Assembly (NCBI RefSeq): GCF_020404765.1
Contig: NZ_JAIVEM010000163.1
Span: forward strand, 1-64,000
Reading direction: 5' to 3'
Length of the DNA: 64,000 nt
Source: Paenibacillus sp. BJ-4
GTDB taxonomy: Bacteria; Bacillota; Bacilli; Paenibacillales; Paenibacillaceae
In this document: positions 37,198 through 47,348 of the stretch, piece after piece
Numbering within the stretch: position 1 is the first letter of the stretch
Layout of the letters: every line of letters begins with the position of its first letter
Notes under the pieces: model-generated
Databases searched by the model: none
Told to the model about the DNA's origin: nothing
The model's input: only the letters and a program-made list of their open reading frames with translations
Translations under genes and position numbers: made by a program

Positions 37198-38499
37198 ATG
37201 GAAACCCAAAATTCAACCCTATCCGCCGCTTCTTCTGACGGAAAGCACTCAGCCTGGGCTACCTTTACTTCGCCTTTAAGGCAATCCAAAGCGTTCACCC
37301 TGCTGTGGCTTGGACATTGGATTGCTATGCTGGGAAGCTCCGTCACAACCGTTATTTTGCCACTGGTCATCTATTCCCTGACAGGCTCGACTACGATCAT
37401 GGGATTGGCGATGACTGTCTATATGCTGCCTAATGTACTTATTTTGCCCTTTGCCGGGATGATTGTCGACAGAATTGATCGAATCCGCCTCCTTTTGTTT
37501 GCGAATATTGCCCGGTTCGGACTCATGTTCGTTGCAGCGGTACTGATGTTTACTGACGGAATGAAAATGCCGTTTCTGTTCGTTGGACTTGCATTATACG
37601 GATTGATGGACGGTATCTTTAACCCGGCTTATTCAGCCTTGCGGGCTCAGGTGTTCACACCGGACATTCGCAATGCGGCCAACGCGCTCAGTCAGATCAG
37701 TATACAAGCCGTTCGTCTGCTTGGTCCCCCGTTGGGTGGCTTCATTGTATCCTTTGCCTCACCGGGCATCGGCTTCGGACTGGATTCTATCACCTATCTG
37801 ATTTCTTTTGCCTGCTTTTGGATGCTGAGCGCTTATTTGGCCTCCATCATCGGTAAGCGGCAGGCAGATCCAGAGCAGCGGGATCAAGGTCGACAGCATT
37901 TTCTCAGGGACTTTATAGCAGGCTTTGCCATTCTCAAAAGTCATCCTTGGCTATGGATTACGATCCTGGCCTTTTCCTTCATTAATATTTGTTATTCAGG
38001 CATTATTGCTGTACTCATTCCGTGGCTGTTCAAGGTTCATCATAGCTTTAGTCCCGTTGTGTACGGTGTCGCAATGGCAAGCAGCGGCGTTGGTGCCATG
38101 ATGGGGGCCTTTGTATATGGGTCACGCAAACATTGGAAGCATCGCGGTCTGCTCGCATACTTAGGCGCTTTGGTCAGCGGCTTTGCTCTACTCCTGTTTT
38201 CTATCGTCACCTGGATGCCCGGATTGATTATGAGCATGATGCTCGAAGGCTTCGGCATTATGATTTTTGCGATTATCTGGGAAACCAGCCTTCAGGAACT
38301 GGTGCCCGCCGAATCCTTTGGCCGTGTAGCCAGTCTGGACCTGATGTTTTCCTTTGCCCTACTGCCTGTGGGCTATCTGGCAGTAGGTGCCGTGGCGGAC
38401 AAGCTTGGTGGCATCTTCACGATTGGCATGTTTGCAGCTATCGGCATGTGCATCGTACTAGGCGTTCTATGTATTCCCCATATCAGGCGCTTTCAATAA
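37198..38499 (+). CDS. MFS transporter, DHA3/macrolide-efflux-like
   Basis: A 433-aa protein with 12 transmembrane helices and an N-terminus starting METQNSTLSAASSDG, ATG 37198 behind GGAGTG. The block LWLGHWIAMLGSSVT with VILPFAGMIVDRIDR matches the MefA-type DHA3 branch. It may extrude hydrophobic drugs or other small molecules, but the substrate is unknown. Single gene with a terminator; no attenuator like that of the other pump was found. Confidence 0.82.
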   Translation: METQNSTLSAASSDGKHSAWATFTSPLRQSKAFTLLWLGHWIAMLGSSVTTVILPLVIYSLTGSTTIMGLAMTVYMLPNVLILPFAGMIVDRIDRIRLLLFANIARFGLMFVAAVLMFTDGMKMPFLFVGLALYGLMDGIFNPAYSALRAQVFTPDIRNAANALSQISIQAVRLLGPPLGGFIVSFASPGIGFGLDSITYLISFACFWMLSAYLASIIGKRQADPEQRDQGRQHFLRDFIAGFAILKSHPWLWITILAFSFINICYSGIIAVLIPWLFKVHHSFSPVVYGVAMASSGVGAMMGAFVYGSRKHWKHRGLLAYLGALVSGFALLLFSIVTWMPGLIMSMMLEGFGIMIFAIIWETSLQELVPAESFGRVASLDLMFSFALLPVGYLAVGAVADKLGGIFTIGMFAAIGMCIVLGVLCIPHIRRFQ

Positions 38500-38520
38500 G
38501 AAACGGACACCCTTTTGCAA

Positions 38521-38585
38521 AATGAAAGAAGCTGCTCCCCCAGGTTCACTTGCGAACCTTGTGGAAGCAGCTTCTTTCATTTTAT
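38521..38585. terminator. Bidirectional terminator
   Basis: aatgaaagaagctgct / agcagcttctttcatt with an inner aggttc/gaacct stem. It serves the MFS gene on the left and the GlsB gene on the right. Confidence 0.8.
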
Positions 38586-38628
38586 CCTTGTGCCTCATGG
38601 AGGCTAATCTATTCAATGATTCGTAAAG

Positions 38629-38886
38629 TTAGCCTCTGCTCCGTCCAACGGAACGGAAGATCAAGCTTACGATAACAACCAGCACGATCGCACCAATTAA
38701 TGCAGGAACGATGTAGAATGATCCGATTTCAGGACCCCAGTTCCCCAGAATCAAGCTTCCCAACCATGCACCGATAAAACCGGCGATGATATTGCCAATT
38801 ACACCACCCGGAACATCACGACCTGCGATAATTCCTGCCAACCAACCAATAATACCACCAACAATCAATGCCCATAACCAACTCAT
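38629..38886 (-). CDS. GlsB/YeaQ/YmgE family stress membrane protein
   Basis: An 85-aa very hydrophobic protein with three transmembrane segments and the family motif GWLAGIIAGRD (residues 14-24) and GNIIAGFIGAWLG. The family is induced by envelope or general stress and was described as transglycosylase-associated, without proven enzyme activity. ATG 38886 follows GAGGTGA. The 297 bp upstream to 39183 hold no further gene. Confidence 0.88.
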   Translation of the reverse strand: MSWLWALIVGGIIGWLAGIIAGRDVPGGVIGNIIAGFIGAWLGSLILGNWGPEIGSFYIVPALIGAIVLVVIVSLIFRSVGRSRG

Positions 38887-39183
38887 TTTACGTCACCTCG
38901 TTTTAAGTTTTTATCGTTGTGTTCTATTATTAACCACTCGAACTCTTTTTGAACACACTGAGGACAATTGGTTAATATTACCTCATGATGGTACGCTGAT
39001 TTAGGGGCTTGATACCATCTTACGTGTCTCCCCGACGATTTATGCCCCTTGTGTGAAAGGTGTGTCTAAAATGCAGTTATCCTTGTATTCCTGCTTTTTT
39101 TGTGCCATCCTCACATTATGGCTTCATTGAAGTCACTTCATGCATAGGTAACAAAAATAACAGATAATAAGGAGTGACCCCAA

Positions 39184-39447
39184 CTGGAGTGTCGAGTCGG
39201 ATGTGCCGCATGTTGTATTGCTATTACGATTTCATCCCCTATTCCCGGCATGCCGGATGGAAAACCAGCTGGCGTTCCTTGCCCTCAGCTCACTTCGGAT
39301 TACCGTTGTCAATTGTTTGGCAAACCTGAGCGTCCAGCCGTATGCAGTGGATTTCTTGCTGATGAAGATACGTGTGGAAACACCAACGAAAAGGCATTTG
39401 AGCTGCTGAGAGAGCTGGAGGAGTCCACTTTACCGGATAGAGCTTAA
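39184..39447 (+). CDS. YkgJ-family zinc/iron-chelating cysteine cluster protein, apparent CTG start
   Basis: The conserved part begins ECRVGCAACCIAITISSPIPG and continues GKPAGVPCPQL, FGKPERPAVCSGF, covering the family's full cysteine set. In this frame a TGA lies three codons before CTG 39184, and no ATG, GTG or TTG lies between the stop and the first cysteines. AGGAGTGA sits nine bases before the CTG. The ATG at 39250 would cut off the essential N-terminal cysteines. So either CTG is the start or a base is wrong upstream. Function: a probable metal-binding protein of unknown role. Confidence 0.7.
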   Translation: MECRVGCAACCIAITISSPIPGMPDGKPAGVPCPQLTSDYRCQLFGKPERPAVCSGFLADEDTCGNTNEKAFELLRELEESTLPDRA

Positions 39448-39483
39448 GGAATAATTCATTCTATATGAAGGAGAACTTTTATA

Positions 39484-40440
39484 ATGAATGTTATTGAAAA
39501 AAGAATTGCCGAATTGAAGGAGTATCGACCGGACCTCACCGCCCCGAAGGATATGGATTTATTCTGGGACAAAACGCTGGAAGAAGTACGCGCTAAACCT
39601 ATACGTGCGTTCAAAACACCAGTAGACACGCCGTATGCCCATATGCTTGCCTATCGGGTTACTTTTGAGGGGGTGGATGATACGCCACTGCATGCCTGGT
39701 ATGTACGCCCCCGATTTGCCGGAGATCAAAAACTGCCGTGTATCGTTCTGTTTCATGGCTATACTGGCGGAAAGGGCTATCCTGAAGATTATTCCTCCTG
39801 GCTGATGCTTGGCTTCGCTGTATTAGCGGTAGATGTACGTGGTCAGGGGGGAGAAACAGGAGACCGTCTGGATGATCCTCACGGTACGGTTAAAGGCTGG
39901 ATAACGAAAGGAATATTGGATAAGGATACCTGTTACTACAAAACCATTACGACCGATGCCCTTCGAGCCGTGGATTGGGTGGCAGAGCAGACCGATGTGA
40001 ATCCAACCCAAATTGCAATCAGTGGCGCAAGCCAAGGCGGCGGACTTTCATTAATGGTGGCGGCGCTCAGCGATAAAGCTGCTATTACGGTGGCTGACAT
40101 TCCTAATATGTGCCATATGGATTTTGGCATGATGAATTCCACCAGTTCGCTGACGGAAGCTGCTGAATTCGCCAACCGATTCCCTGAGCATTTGGAGCAG
40201 GTACTACATACATTGAGTTATTTTGACATCATGAATTTGGCCCATCGCATTCGCATTCCGGTGATGGTATCGGTTGGATTTAAAGATACTGTATGCATGC
40301 CAGAGACTATTTTCGCCGCTTATAATCGCATTGAATCACCGAAAACGATTGAAATTTACCCATTTACGGGACATTGGGTTGAAGGTTTCCAAAGACGCAA
40401 GACAGCTGAATTTTTAGTTAAAACATTAGCACTAAGTTAA
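39484..40440 (+). CDS. Acetylxylan esterase / cephalosporin-C deacetylase family (CE7)
   Basis: A 318-aa alpha/beta hydrolase of the AXE1 family: oxyanion motif RGQGGETGD (about 119-127), nucleophile S183 in GASQGGG, D268 in GFKDTV and H297 in TGHWVEG. CE7 enzymes remove acetyl groups from short xylo-oligosaccharides and cephalosporin C. There is no signal peptide, so it acts inside the cell on imported sugars. ATG 39484 follows AAGGAG, 36 bp after the YkgJ gene, so the two may share a transcript. Confidence 0.9.
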   Translation: MNVIEKRIAELKEYRPDLTAPKDMDLFWDKTLEEVRAKPIRAFKTPVDTPYAHMLAYRVTFEGVDDTPLHAWYVRPRFAGDQKLPCIVLFHGYTGGKGYPEDYSSWLMLGFAVLAVDVRGQGGETGDRLDDPHGTVKGWITKGILDKDTCYYKTITTDALRAVDWVAEQTDVNPTQIAISGASQGGGLSLMVAALSDKAAITVADIPNMCHMDFGMMNSTSSLTEAAEFANRFPEHLEQVLHTLSYFDIMNLAHRIRIPVMVSVGFKDTVCMPETIFAAYNRIESPKTIEIYPFTGHWVEGFQRRKTAEFLVKTLALS

Positions 40441-40459
40441 TTGATGTGGGTTTTCGATG

Positions 40460-40526
40460 TAAAAAAGAGCACTACGCCTCAAACGGGACCAGTTCAGCCA
40501 TCCCAATTGCGTAATGCTCTTTTTAG
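40460..40526. terminator. Bidirectional terminator after the esterase gene
   Basis: aaaaagagca-tacgc / gcgtaatgctcttttt with T runs on both strands. Confidence 0.8.
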
Positions 40527-40594
40527 TTTAACGAGGGCAGCCCCGCACTCGCAGGCAAGTCCGCGACACTGCTCACCGGATTCACCTTCAAGTG

Positions 40595-40918
40595 TTACGA
40601 TGCAGCTCGCTGTTTGGCTGCCGAATCTCCTGTCCATTTTCGCACCCAAACAAAATCCATAATCATCAGACCAAACGGAATGAAGGATGCAAACATAATA
40701 AATAGGGGCCGCCGGATGGGCCAATGCAGCGCTGTTTTGCCATAGATCAAAGCGACGAGGAGGAGCAGAAAGCTCACCCGGTATATATTACCAATCACCA
40801 TAACCGCCTGGGTCAAGCCCGCAGCTTGCAGCGGCTGGTGAGTGAAAAGTATCGCCAAATACGCTATAGCCTGAATCCAGAGCATGAGTCGGACACGCCC
40901 CAAAGGTGTTTTTAACAC
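40595..40918 (-). CDS. Small integral membrane protein, unknown
   Basis: A 107-aa protein with three hydrophobic segments (about residues 12-27, 38-60, 70-92) and a basic C-terminus (VWVRKWTGDSAAKQRAAS). The start is GTG 40918 with GAGGGG upstream. No known domain recognised; unlinked to its neighbours. Confidence 0.55.
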   Translation of the reverse strand: MLKTPLGRVRLMLWIQAIAYLAILFTHQPLQAAGLTQAVMVIGNIYRVSFLLLLVALIYGKTALHWPIRRPLFIMFASFIPFGLMIMDFVWVRKWTGDSAAKQRAAS

Positions 40919-41067
40919 AAATTCGTTCCCCTCTCCAAAAGCAAGGATGTTCTCTCATCCTGCACAACCTTCATTATAACGAAAAGGGTCTGAAACTCCA
41001 ACCTTCCTATTCTAAGTTTTGACCTAATGAGTTGTGTCTGATACAGTTGTGTAAGAGGTGATTGCTA

Positions 41068-42072
41068 ATGCTTAAACTGGGTATACTGGACCAGTCTCAT
41101 ATTCCTGAAGGCGGTACCGCTTATGATGCATTATCCAATACAACAGATTTAGCGCGTGAAGCTGATCAACTGGGATACAGCCGTTATTGGGTATCCGAGC
41201 ATCATGCGTCCAAAACACTAGCGCACTCCAGTCCCGAGGTCCTGATTGCGCATTTGGCTGCTCATACATCACGTATTCGTGTTGGTTCAGGCGGTATTAT
41301 GCTTCCTCACTACAGTGCGTATAAAGTCGCCGAAAATTTCCGGCTGCTGGAGGCACTCCATCCAGGACGCATCGACCTGGGAATAGGACGTGCTCCTGGT
41401 GGTTTGCCGCTGGCTACCCGTGCTTTGCAGGAAGGCAAGTACCAATCCGTCGAGCAATATCCGCAGCAAATTCTCGATTTAATCGATTACTTCCATGATT
41501 CTGTGCCTGACAATCATCGTTTTGCCGGGCTTCATGCCTCCCCGATGATACCAACGATTCCTGAAATGTGGCTGCTTGGGTCCAGTGGGGAAAGTGCCAG
41601 ATTGGCCGCTATGATGGGTGCTTCCTATGCCTTTGCCCAATTTTTCGGCACTCCGGGCGGCGTGGAAGCTACCGCGCGTTACCACGAGCAATTTCAGTCT
41701 TCCATCCTGGGCGATAAGCCCCGCTCGATGGCGGCGGTTACTGTAGCCTGTGCGGAAACTGAAGAGGAAGCCGAGCTGCTGGCGTCCAGTGCCAGTTTGT
41801 ATTTCCTGTTGCTCATGCAGGGCAAAGAAATGAGCTCTCTCCCGTCAGTGAAAACGGCAATGTCCTATCCCTACACGGAGTTTGACCGCGAGCGGCTGCG
41901 TCAGTCCGCAGCATGGCGTGTTGTAGGGACACCTGAGCAATGTAAGGAACAGCTGCTAAGACTGGCTGAGCAGTATCGTACCGATGAGCTGCTGGTCGTC
42001 TCCTCCATTCATGACTTTGATAAACGTGTTCAGTCCTACCGTCTGCTGGCCAAAGCTTTTAATTTGGCATAA
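41068..42072 (+). CDS. Luciferase-like (LLM class) flavin-dependent oxidoreductase
   Basis: A 334-aa TIM-barrel flavoprotein of the bacterial-luciferase superfamily, the one-component branch typified by B. subtilis YceB. It has YWVSEHHAS (about residues 41-49), the SGGIMLPHYSAYKVAENFR block and GIGRAPGG. FMN or F420 binding and the substrate cannot be decided; FMN is more likely in this phylum. ATG 41068 lies seven bases after AAGAGGTGA. Single gene with its own terminator. Confidence 0.88.
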   Translation: MLKLGILDQSHIPEGGTAYDALSNTTDLAREADQLGYSRYWVSEHHASKTLAHSSPEVLIAHLAAHTSRIRVGSGGIMLPHYSAYKVAENFRLLEALHPGRIDLGIGRAPGGLPLATRALQEGKYQSVEQYPQQILDLIDYFHDSVPDNHRFAGLHASPMIPTIPEMWLLGSSGESARLAAMMGASYAFAQFFGTPGGVEATARYHEQFQSSILGDKPRSMAAVTVACAETEEEAELLASSASLYFLLLMQGKEMSSLPSVKTAMSYPYTEFDRERLRQSAAWRVVGTPEQCKEQLLRLAEQYRTDELLVVSSIHDFDKRVQSYRLLAKAFNLA

Positions 42073-42109
42073 ACACGGTTGAACGGACGCAAAGCTTCCA
42101 AGACATTAA

Positions 42110-42150
42110 AACCCCCGCCTGCCTGTAATAGGCAATAGCGGGCGTTTGTT
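42110..42150 (+). terminator. Terminator of the LLM oxidoreductase gene
   Basis: cccgc..gcggg outer and tgcct/aggca inner stems followed by GTTTGTTGTT. Confidence 0.65.
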
Positions 42151-42421
42151 GTTAAGAAACGGTCCAATGGGACCGAATCTTCTGTACTATGGAATTAGTT
42201 GAGGAAGCTCTTGAGGAGTATTTTAAGTACCACGAAAGTCGAATAGAATATGGTACTTTGGTAGTATATATACCGGAACTAAAGTGCCGATGGTTCACTC
42301 CTAAAGTTCCAGTCTCCATATACCTAAGGCGCATACGCTATACTCCAAATCCTCAAAAGATTGCAACCTAAAGTCCTATATTCTTTACTCCTTCCGAGCT
42401 AGCTGAGGCTACGGCCACATT

Positions 42422-44008
42422 TTAGGGCTCTATACCCCATACCAGCTTACCCTGCTGATATACAGTGGCATGATCCCAGTCTGCGAATATAGTTTGGTTA
42501 GCACCATACGAATAATCGTTGGTCTCATCAAAATTACTCCAATTCGCGGCATGAATGCGGGGCTGAATTTCTCCACTTTCCCCGCCAGGCTGAATACTTC
42601 CTGCTCCATCGGTAAAAGAAACTTCCACATATTTATCAGCCTTGGCCTTCGAATTTGACAATGTTACAAAAGTCGCTTTTACCATTTCATTGCCTAGCTT
42701 GGCCCAGTCCACAAAAAATTGCTGAGCTTGTTTGCTTTCATCTGTGTAATAGTATCGAATTTTCAGATCACTCAGCTTCACAGCTGTTGTACCTGTATTT
42801 TTGATATTAAATTCAGGTCGGATGGCGTTATCCTTAGCATTCGTATCGCCGGTACGATATTGCAGCACAATCCCTTGATTGTCACCGCCTGGTGTACTTC
42901 CTCCATTATCGCCACCATTGTTACCGCCATTGTCGCCATTTCCACCGTTATCGCCACCATGATCCCCACCATTGTTGCTGGAGCCTTCCAAAATCGCCTG
43001 CTTTACAAATTTACCGGAAGCCGATAATTGTGAATCAGGCCATCCGCCCTTACGGTCTGCGCCAGGCAGCAGGGCAGCAGAGGTCTCATTTTTGTCGGCC
43101 AGCGACCAGTTTGCCCAACTGATGCCACGGCTGGCGAGAAAATCAGTCCACACCTTGGCTTCATTCAGGAATGGACCACCGTTACCTGATGCATCACTTG
43201 TACCCCATTCGGTGGCAAATATACCCACGCCTTTATTCAGCGCATAATCGATTCGATCGCGTAAATATTGTCCATGTGTTCCCGCATAGAAATGCACGGT
43301 ATACATCGTATTCTTGTCTGGAAGTGGATTGTCTGCTGCATCATGTATATCCTGGCTCCATGTGCCTGTTCCTACAATAATAATATTGTCCGGATCCTTC
43401 GCACGAATGACCTGAGAGACCTCTGCAGCATAAGGTCGAATTTGGTTATTCCAGTTCACATTCCCGTTCGGCTCATTGGCAACCTCATAGATTACGTTTG
43501 GCAAATGGCCGTACTGCGTGGCAAATTCATTAAAGAAGGCTTTAGCTTCATTTTTATGAATGTTTGGATCGCCATCCGATAGAATATGCCAGTCAATAAT
43601 GACGTACAAGCCCAGTTTCTTTGCTGCCTCAATCGCTTCCTTCACTTTATTTTTTAATGAAGGATCTGAAATATAACCGTCTTCTTCAGTGTACAGTGCA
43701 ACCCGGAACAAGGAAATGCCCCAATCGTCCCGTAACCATTTCATCGAATCCTCGTTAACCAGATCCCCATACCACTGCACCCCATGAGAGCTGATCCCTT
43801 TGAGCTGCACAGGCTTTCCACTTTTATCTACCAATTTACCGTTCTTCACTGAAAGTTGTCCGTAACGCTCTACAGGAGTTGTTCCAGCAGCCTCTGCTGT
43901 TTGTGTGTTCCAGTTAAATCCGTTCGTTAACGTTAACAGCAATACTGCGGTTAGCATCACTGCAACCTTTTTTGCGATCCTTGGCAGGACCCATTGCCCA
44001 TTCATCAT
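42422..44008 (-). CDS. Secreted endoglucanase, GH5 with CBM3
   Basis: A 528-aa protein with a long signal peptide (cleavage probably after AEAA near residue 41). The GH5 catalytic domain spans about residues 45-340, with acid/base E179 in ANEP and nucleophile E267 in ATEWGT. A Gly/Asn/Asp linker (about 345-380) and a CBM3 (about 385-528, ending KLVWGIEP) follow. It hydrolyses beta-1,4 bonds in cellulose or glucomannan outside the cell, with the CBM3 binding crystalline cellulose. ATG 44008 follows AAGGA. This architecture is the same as the B. subtilis/P. polymyxa secreted endoglucanases. Confidence 0.95.
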   Translation of the reverse strand: MMNGQWVLPRIAKKVAVMLTAVLLLTLTNGFNWNTQTAEAAGTTPVERYGQLSVKNGKLVDKSGKPVQLKGISSHGVQWYGDLVNEDSMKWLRDDWGISLFRVALYTEEDGYISDPSLKNKVKEAIEAAKKLGLYVIIDWHILSDGDPNIHKNEAKAFFNEFATQYGHLPNVIYEVANEPNGNVNWNNQIRPYAAEVSQVIRAKDPDNIIIVGTGTWSQDIHDAADNPLPDKNTMYTVHFYAGTHGQYLRDRIDYALNKGVGIFATEWGTSDASGNGGPFLNEAKVWTDFLASRGISWANWSLADKNETSAALLPGADRKGGWPDSQLSASGKFVKQAILEGSSNNGGDHGGDNGGNGDNGGNNGGDNGGSTPGGDNQGIVLQYRTGDTNAKDNAIRPEFNIKNTGTTAVKLSDLKIRYYYTDESKQAQQFFVDWAKLGNEMVKATFVTLSNSKAKADKYVEVSFTDGAGSIQPGGESGEIQPRIHAANWSNFDETNDYSYGANQTIFADWDHATVYQQGKLVWGIEP

Positions 44009-44325
44009 TTACACATTCCTTCCTCTTATAAAGTGTTATCAGTACGTTGTTCTCTGCTCTTCCACTCCCCCCCTTCATACAACAAGAGGATCAGGTCCAA
44101 CATTCGATGTTACTTACCTGTATATGGATGCTACTACTGTTATAGTTAGTTTCATGTTACATTTCGACTTTATGGTAGAAAATGAACTAGAAGTCACGAT
44201 TTCGGGATATTTATTTACTGTGTTTGCTATCCCAGCAGACTGGAGGGACAAAAGACTCATTTAACAACCGCGAAATTTGACGAATTTTAGCTGATATCCA
44301 AGAGGCTTCTACAACTTATTTAACC

Positions 44326-44375
44326 TAAAAAAAGACTGCATCCCGAGCCTTTGGCTCGGTATAGCAGTCTTGTAC
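44326..44375 (-). terminator. Terminator of the 83-aa gene
   Basis: aagactgc / gcagtctt outer stem and ccgagcc-ttt-ggctcgg inner stem; TTTTTTT follows on the minus strand. Confidence 0.85.
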
Positions 44376-44403
44376 AACGTCGTGTATGTGATTGATCTCC
44401 TTA

Positions 44404-44655
44404 TTACCCCTTAGCGGCTGCCTGAGATTCTTGGGTCGTCTGATCCTTCTTTATGTCGCCGCCATCCGTCACTTGATCTGTCAGTACAGTCTCAGATGAG
44501 TTGCCCATGACCTTGTCTATGAGTTGCAGCCAAGGTTCTTCACTGCCTCCACAGCTCTCAATATCACCGAGCAGGGACTCTAGCGTAGTTCCTTCTTCCG
44601 GCAAATCAATAACTAAACTGTCTTCGTCAACTTGGATGGTGCAGCAGGTTTTCAT
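44404..44655 (-). CDS. Small acidic hypothetical protein
   Basis: An 83-aa acidic protein (MKTCCTIQVDEDSLVIDLPEE start) with ATG 44655 five bases after GAGGGA. Cysteines sit at residues 4, 5 and 35, and the C-terminal 25 residues are polar and probably disordered. No family recognised. It has a strong terminator, which supports a real gene. Confidence 0.5.
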   Translation of the reverse strand: MKTCCTIQVDEDSLVIDLPEEGTTLESLLGDIESCGGSEEPWLQLIDKVMGNSSETVLTDQVTDGGDIKKDQTTQESQAAAKG

Positions 44656-44844
44656 TATAAATCCCTCGCTTAATTCTTATTTGAGCATGCTATAAGCAAG
44701 CTCAGATGGGATCATTCCCATGGATTCGGGGATAAGCCTTTTGAATCCGTCTGAAATTATAATCCTATTGCACATCAATTGCAATGAACAAACTTTGAAT
44801 TTTTGCAGAATTAGCGAGGGATCATATAAAATTTTCAAAAACAG

Positions 44845-45426
44845 TTAGATACGTGTAACGATCCGATCAACCAAGCCGTAGGCTACCGCTTCTTCAGCCG
44901 TAAGAAAGTGATCCCGATCCGTATCTTTTTCCACCCGCTCCAGCGGCTGCCCGGTATGATCTGCCAAAATACGGTTGAGCTGCTGTCGGCTTTTGATCAG
45001 ACGCTCAGCATAAATCAACACATCAGAAGCTTGACCCTTCGCTCCGCCCAGCGGTTGATGGATCATAATCTCACTATTGGGCAAAGCCATTCGCTTGCCT
45101 TTGGTCCCCCCAGTCAGCAAAATCGTACCAAAGCTCGCTGCCATTCCTGTACATATGGTAGATATATCATTTTTCACAAATTGCATCGTATCGTAAATGG
45201 CAAATCCTGCCGAAATGGACCCACCCGGGCTATTAATATACATCTGAATATCCTTTTCGGAATCCTCAGCAGTGAGGTGCAGTAGCTGAGCTACAATGAC
45301 ATTGGCCATATGGTCCTCAATCTCACCTGATACCATAATGATACGATCCTTTAATAACCGGGAGTAAATATCATAGCTTCGCTCTCCTCGGCTCGTTTGC
45401 TCAATTACATAAGGAAAGGTGCTCAT
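44845..45426 (-). CDS. clpP: ClpP-family ATP-dependent protease subunit (paralogue)
   Basis: A 193-aa serine protease with catalytic S98 (GMAASFG), H123 ([12 protein letters not shown]) and D168 (EKDTD). ClpP forms the barrel that degrades proteins unfolded by ClpX or ClpC. Differences from standard ClpP (F99 in place of the usual Met, and [14 protein letters not shown]) suggest this is an additional copy rather than the main clpP. ATG 45426 follows AAGGGAG; it lies 20 bp after the ECF sigma gene, an unusual operon for ClpP. Confidence 0.88.
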   Translation of the reverse strand: MSTFPYVIEQTSRGERSYDIYSRLLKDRIIMVSGEIEDHMANVIVAQLLHLTAEDSEKDIQMYINSPGGSISAGFAIYDTMQFVKNDISTICTGMAASFGTILLTGGTKGKRMALPNSEIMIHQPLGGAKGQASDVLIYAERLIKSRQQLNRILADHTGQPLERVEKDTDRDHFLTAEEAVAYGLVDRIVTRI

Positions 45427-45446
45427 CCGCATAAACTCCCTTCTTG

Positions 45447-46220
45447 TTAAGCGACCATCATTGCCTTGATGTCATGAGACGTATGGGAATTCATTAGAGT
45501 ACCGGAAGGATAAAAGCGCTGATACAGCACAGAGCCGGCAATCGCTATCGGCTCGGCAGCATCGTTCAAGCTAAGCGCAATCCAGCGCTGTACATCTCCG
45601 GCGCGAAAGGCCGCCAAATAAGCTTTAAGCCATTCTCTTTCTCTTTCAAGCCCAGGTATGGATACGGATTCCAGCTTATGGCCCTCCCTGTGCTTCTGAG
45701 CAAGTAGAGCGCGTGCTCGACTCAAAGCAGCTTTTACCGCGCCCTCCGTCGTATTCAGCAGCTCTGCCGTCTCCGGGGCCGTATAGCCCCATACATCTCT
45801 CAGCACCAGGATGGTTCGCTGCCATGGCGATACATGTGTACTTAAATATTGAAGCGCCAGCTCCAGATCTGGTGTGTAGCTTTCATTACAATACCGAGAA
45901 GGCTCCTCATGCCGCTGGGAAAACTCTTTTTCGCCAGAGACAGAGAGGCGCTTCTGGGCATTTTGCCTGCGAATATGATCAATCCATCTATTCCGCGCGG
46001 AACGGATCAAATAAGCCTCTTTATTTTCCACCTCATGCAGATTCTTCTCAGATTGCAGCATATGTAGGATGGTCGTCTGTACCAAATCCTCGGCATCCCA
46101 TGCTGAACCTGTCAACGAAAGACAGTAGCGATGGAGCGCAGGAAGCACGTTTTGCAATAATTCATCTCCCTTAAGTGGGGACGATTCATTTTTCATCCGT
46201 TCGGATATCACAAAGGCCAT
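45447..46220 (-). CDS. ECF sigma factor with SnoaL-like C-terminal extension
   Basis: A 257-aa protein with sigma region 2 (about residues 25-90: [32 protein letters not shown]) and region 4 (about 130-180: [35 protein letters not shown]). A C-terminal part (about 200-245, [20 protein letters not shown]) looks like a shortened SnoaL-type domain as in ECF41-like sigmas, where it regulates activity. ATG 46220 follows AAAGGGGG. No anti-sigma gene is adjacent; the ClpP paralogue 20 bp downstream could take part in its turnover or be its co-expressed product. Confidence 0.85.
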   Translation of the reverse strand: MAFVISERMKNESSPLKGDELLQNVLPALHRYCLSLTGSAWDAEDLVQTTILHMLQSEKNLHEVENKEAYLIRSARNRWIDHIRRQNAQKRLSVSGEKEFSQRHEEPSRYCNESYTPDLELALQYLSTHVSPWQRTILVLRDVWGYTAPETAELLNTTEGAVKAALSRARALLAQKHREGHKLESVSIPGLEREREWLKAYLAAFRAGDVQRWIALSLNDAAEPIAIAGSVLYQRFYPSGTLMNSHTSHDIKAMMVA

Positions 46221-46340
46221 GTTTGGGGCCCCCCTTTGCTCAGTCCATTTGTGTTCGGGTGTTTCGTTAAGGTAGACGGAATCGCATCCCCAAAGGATAC
46301 GGCGGTTACAATATATTTATTGTAGCAAGTAAAACAAACT

Positions 46341-46386
46341 AAAAACAGATGATTCACGGGGTCTATTTCCTCCATGATCATCTGTT
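46341..46386 (-). terminator. Terminator of the DUF2167 gene
   Basis: A perfect aacagatgat / atcatctgtt stem with a 24-nt loop, followed on the minus strand by TTTTAGTTTGTTTT. Confidence 0.7.
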
Positions 46387-46427
46387 CAGATAAATTTGTT
46401 AATTTATTAAGTCATGTCAGCTTTGGG

Positions 46428-47348
46428 TTATGGCAATGTCTCTGTATGTTCGCGGTCATTCGTCTCATCCTGCGCTGCTTCTGATTTTTTTCTACGAAAC
46501 AATTTTACGAAAAACTTGCCTATCACACCTAAAACACCTGCACCAGCAGCAAAAATCAGAATGCCAAACTTTTTGAAGAGTCCTGCCAGCAATAACAACA
46601 ATCCTGCTTTTTTGGCTACCGCCAAGCCTGCTCCCCCCAAAATCAGTCCGGTCAGGCCATATTCGGAAATTTTGTCGGTCGAAGCATCAAACTCCTCGTA
46701 TCGCTCGCCTGATTTGACTGTCAGCTTGGGTAATATTTTCTCATTCAGAAACTTCTTATCCGCGTCCAAATGCGCAGGATCGGATACTAAGATTGCAGAA
46801 ATATAACCTTGACGGGTAAGCAAACGAACGTTGTAGTTAATCAGTTTCTCCTTCTTCCCATCTTCCGCCAGCATAGACCAGGTTAGATTATGAGTGGCTT
46901 CATTATAGAAAGGCTCTACATCCCAGCCCGTTACATAAAGGCGATCACTTTCCGCTTTTTCCTTGTTGCTCTCTTCTGTACCTTCTTTATAGCTATCCAG
47001 AATGGCATCTGCATCGATGTCTTCTTTTTCATCGTCCTTGATGTGCCCAAGCTCATAGTATTCAAAAACTACTTCCCAATTTTGATTTTCATCTTTAGGA
47101 AATATACTTCCAATTTCCTTGCCAGATGGCTTGTCATGATTCAGTTCGCTTACCTTTGCCGTGTTAGCCGCATCTAAAAAAAGAAGAGAAGGGTCCAAAT
47201 CGACCTCAGCCACTTTTCCCAAGTCTACCTTTCTGCCGCCCTCTATCCATTTTAATTGTTCATTAGATGAAGCCCACGCGTTACCCCCACTGCATAACAC
47301 CAGACTAAGCGCCACCAGCACTGCAAAGATCGTTTGGCTCCATCTCAT
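46428..47348 (-). CDS. DUF2167 membrane protein
   Basis: A protein of about 306 aa: signal peptide (MRWSQTIF to NAWA), an outer domain with the DUF2167 blocks WEVVFEYYELGHIKDDEKED, LYVTGWDVEPFYNEATHNL and INYNVRLLTRQGY, and a C-terminal membrane region (about residues 225-285) ending in a basic tail. ATG 47348 is favoured by AGAGGT nine bases upstream; MKRLDN at 47381 is possible. Function unknown; related proteins occur in many bacteria. Confidence 0.82.
   Translation of the reverse strand: MRWSQTIFAVLVALSLVLCSGGNAWASSNEQLKWIEGGRKVDLGKVAEVDLDPSLLFLDAANTAKVSELNHDKPSGKEIGSIFPKDENQNWEVVFEYYELGHIKDDEKEDIDADAILDSYKEGTEESNKEKAESDRLYVTGWDVEPFYNEATHNLTWSMLAEDGKKEKLINYNVRLLTRQGYISAILVSDPAHLDADKKFLNEKILPKLTVKSGERYEEFDASTDKISEYGLTGLILGGAGLAVAKKAGLLLLLAGLFKKFGILIFAAGAGVLGVIGKFFVKLFRRKKSEAAQDETNDREHTETLP

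Noticed and set aside
42189-42371. 60-codon plus-strand ORF between the LLM oxidoreductase and the cellulase
   Set aside because: No ribosome site, no recognised relatives, and an imperfect inverted repeat inside; it may be a chance ORF.
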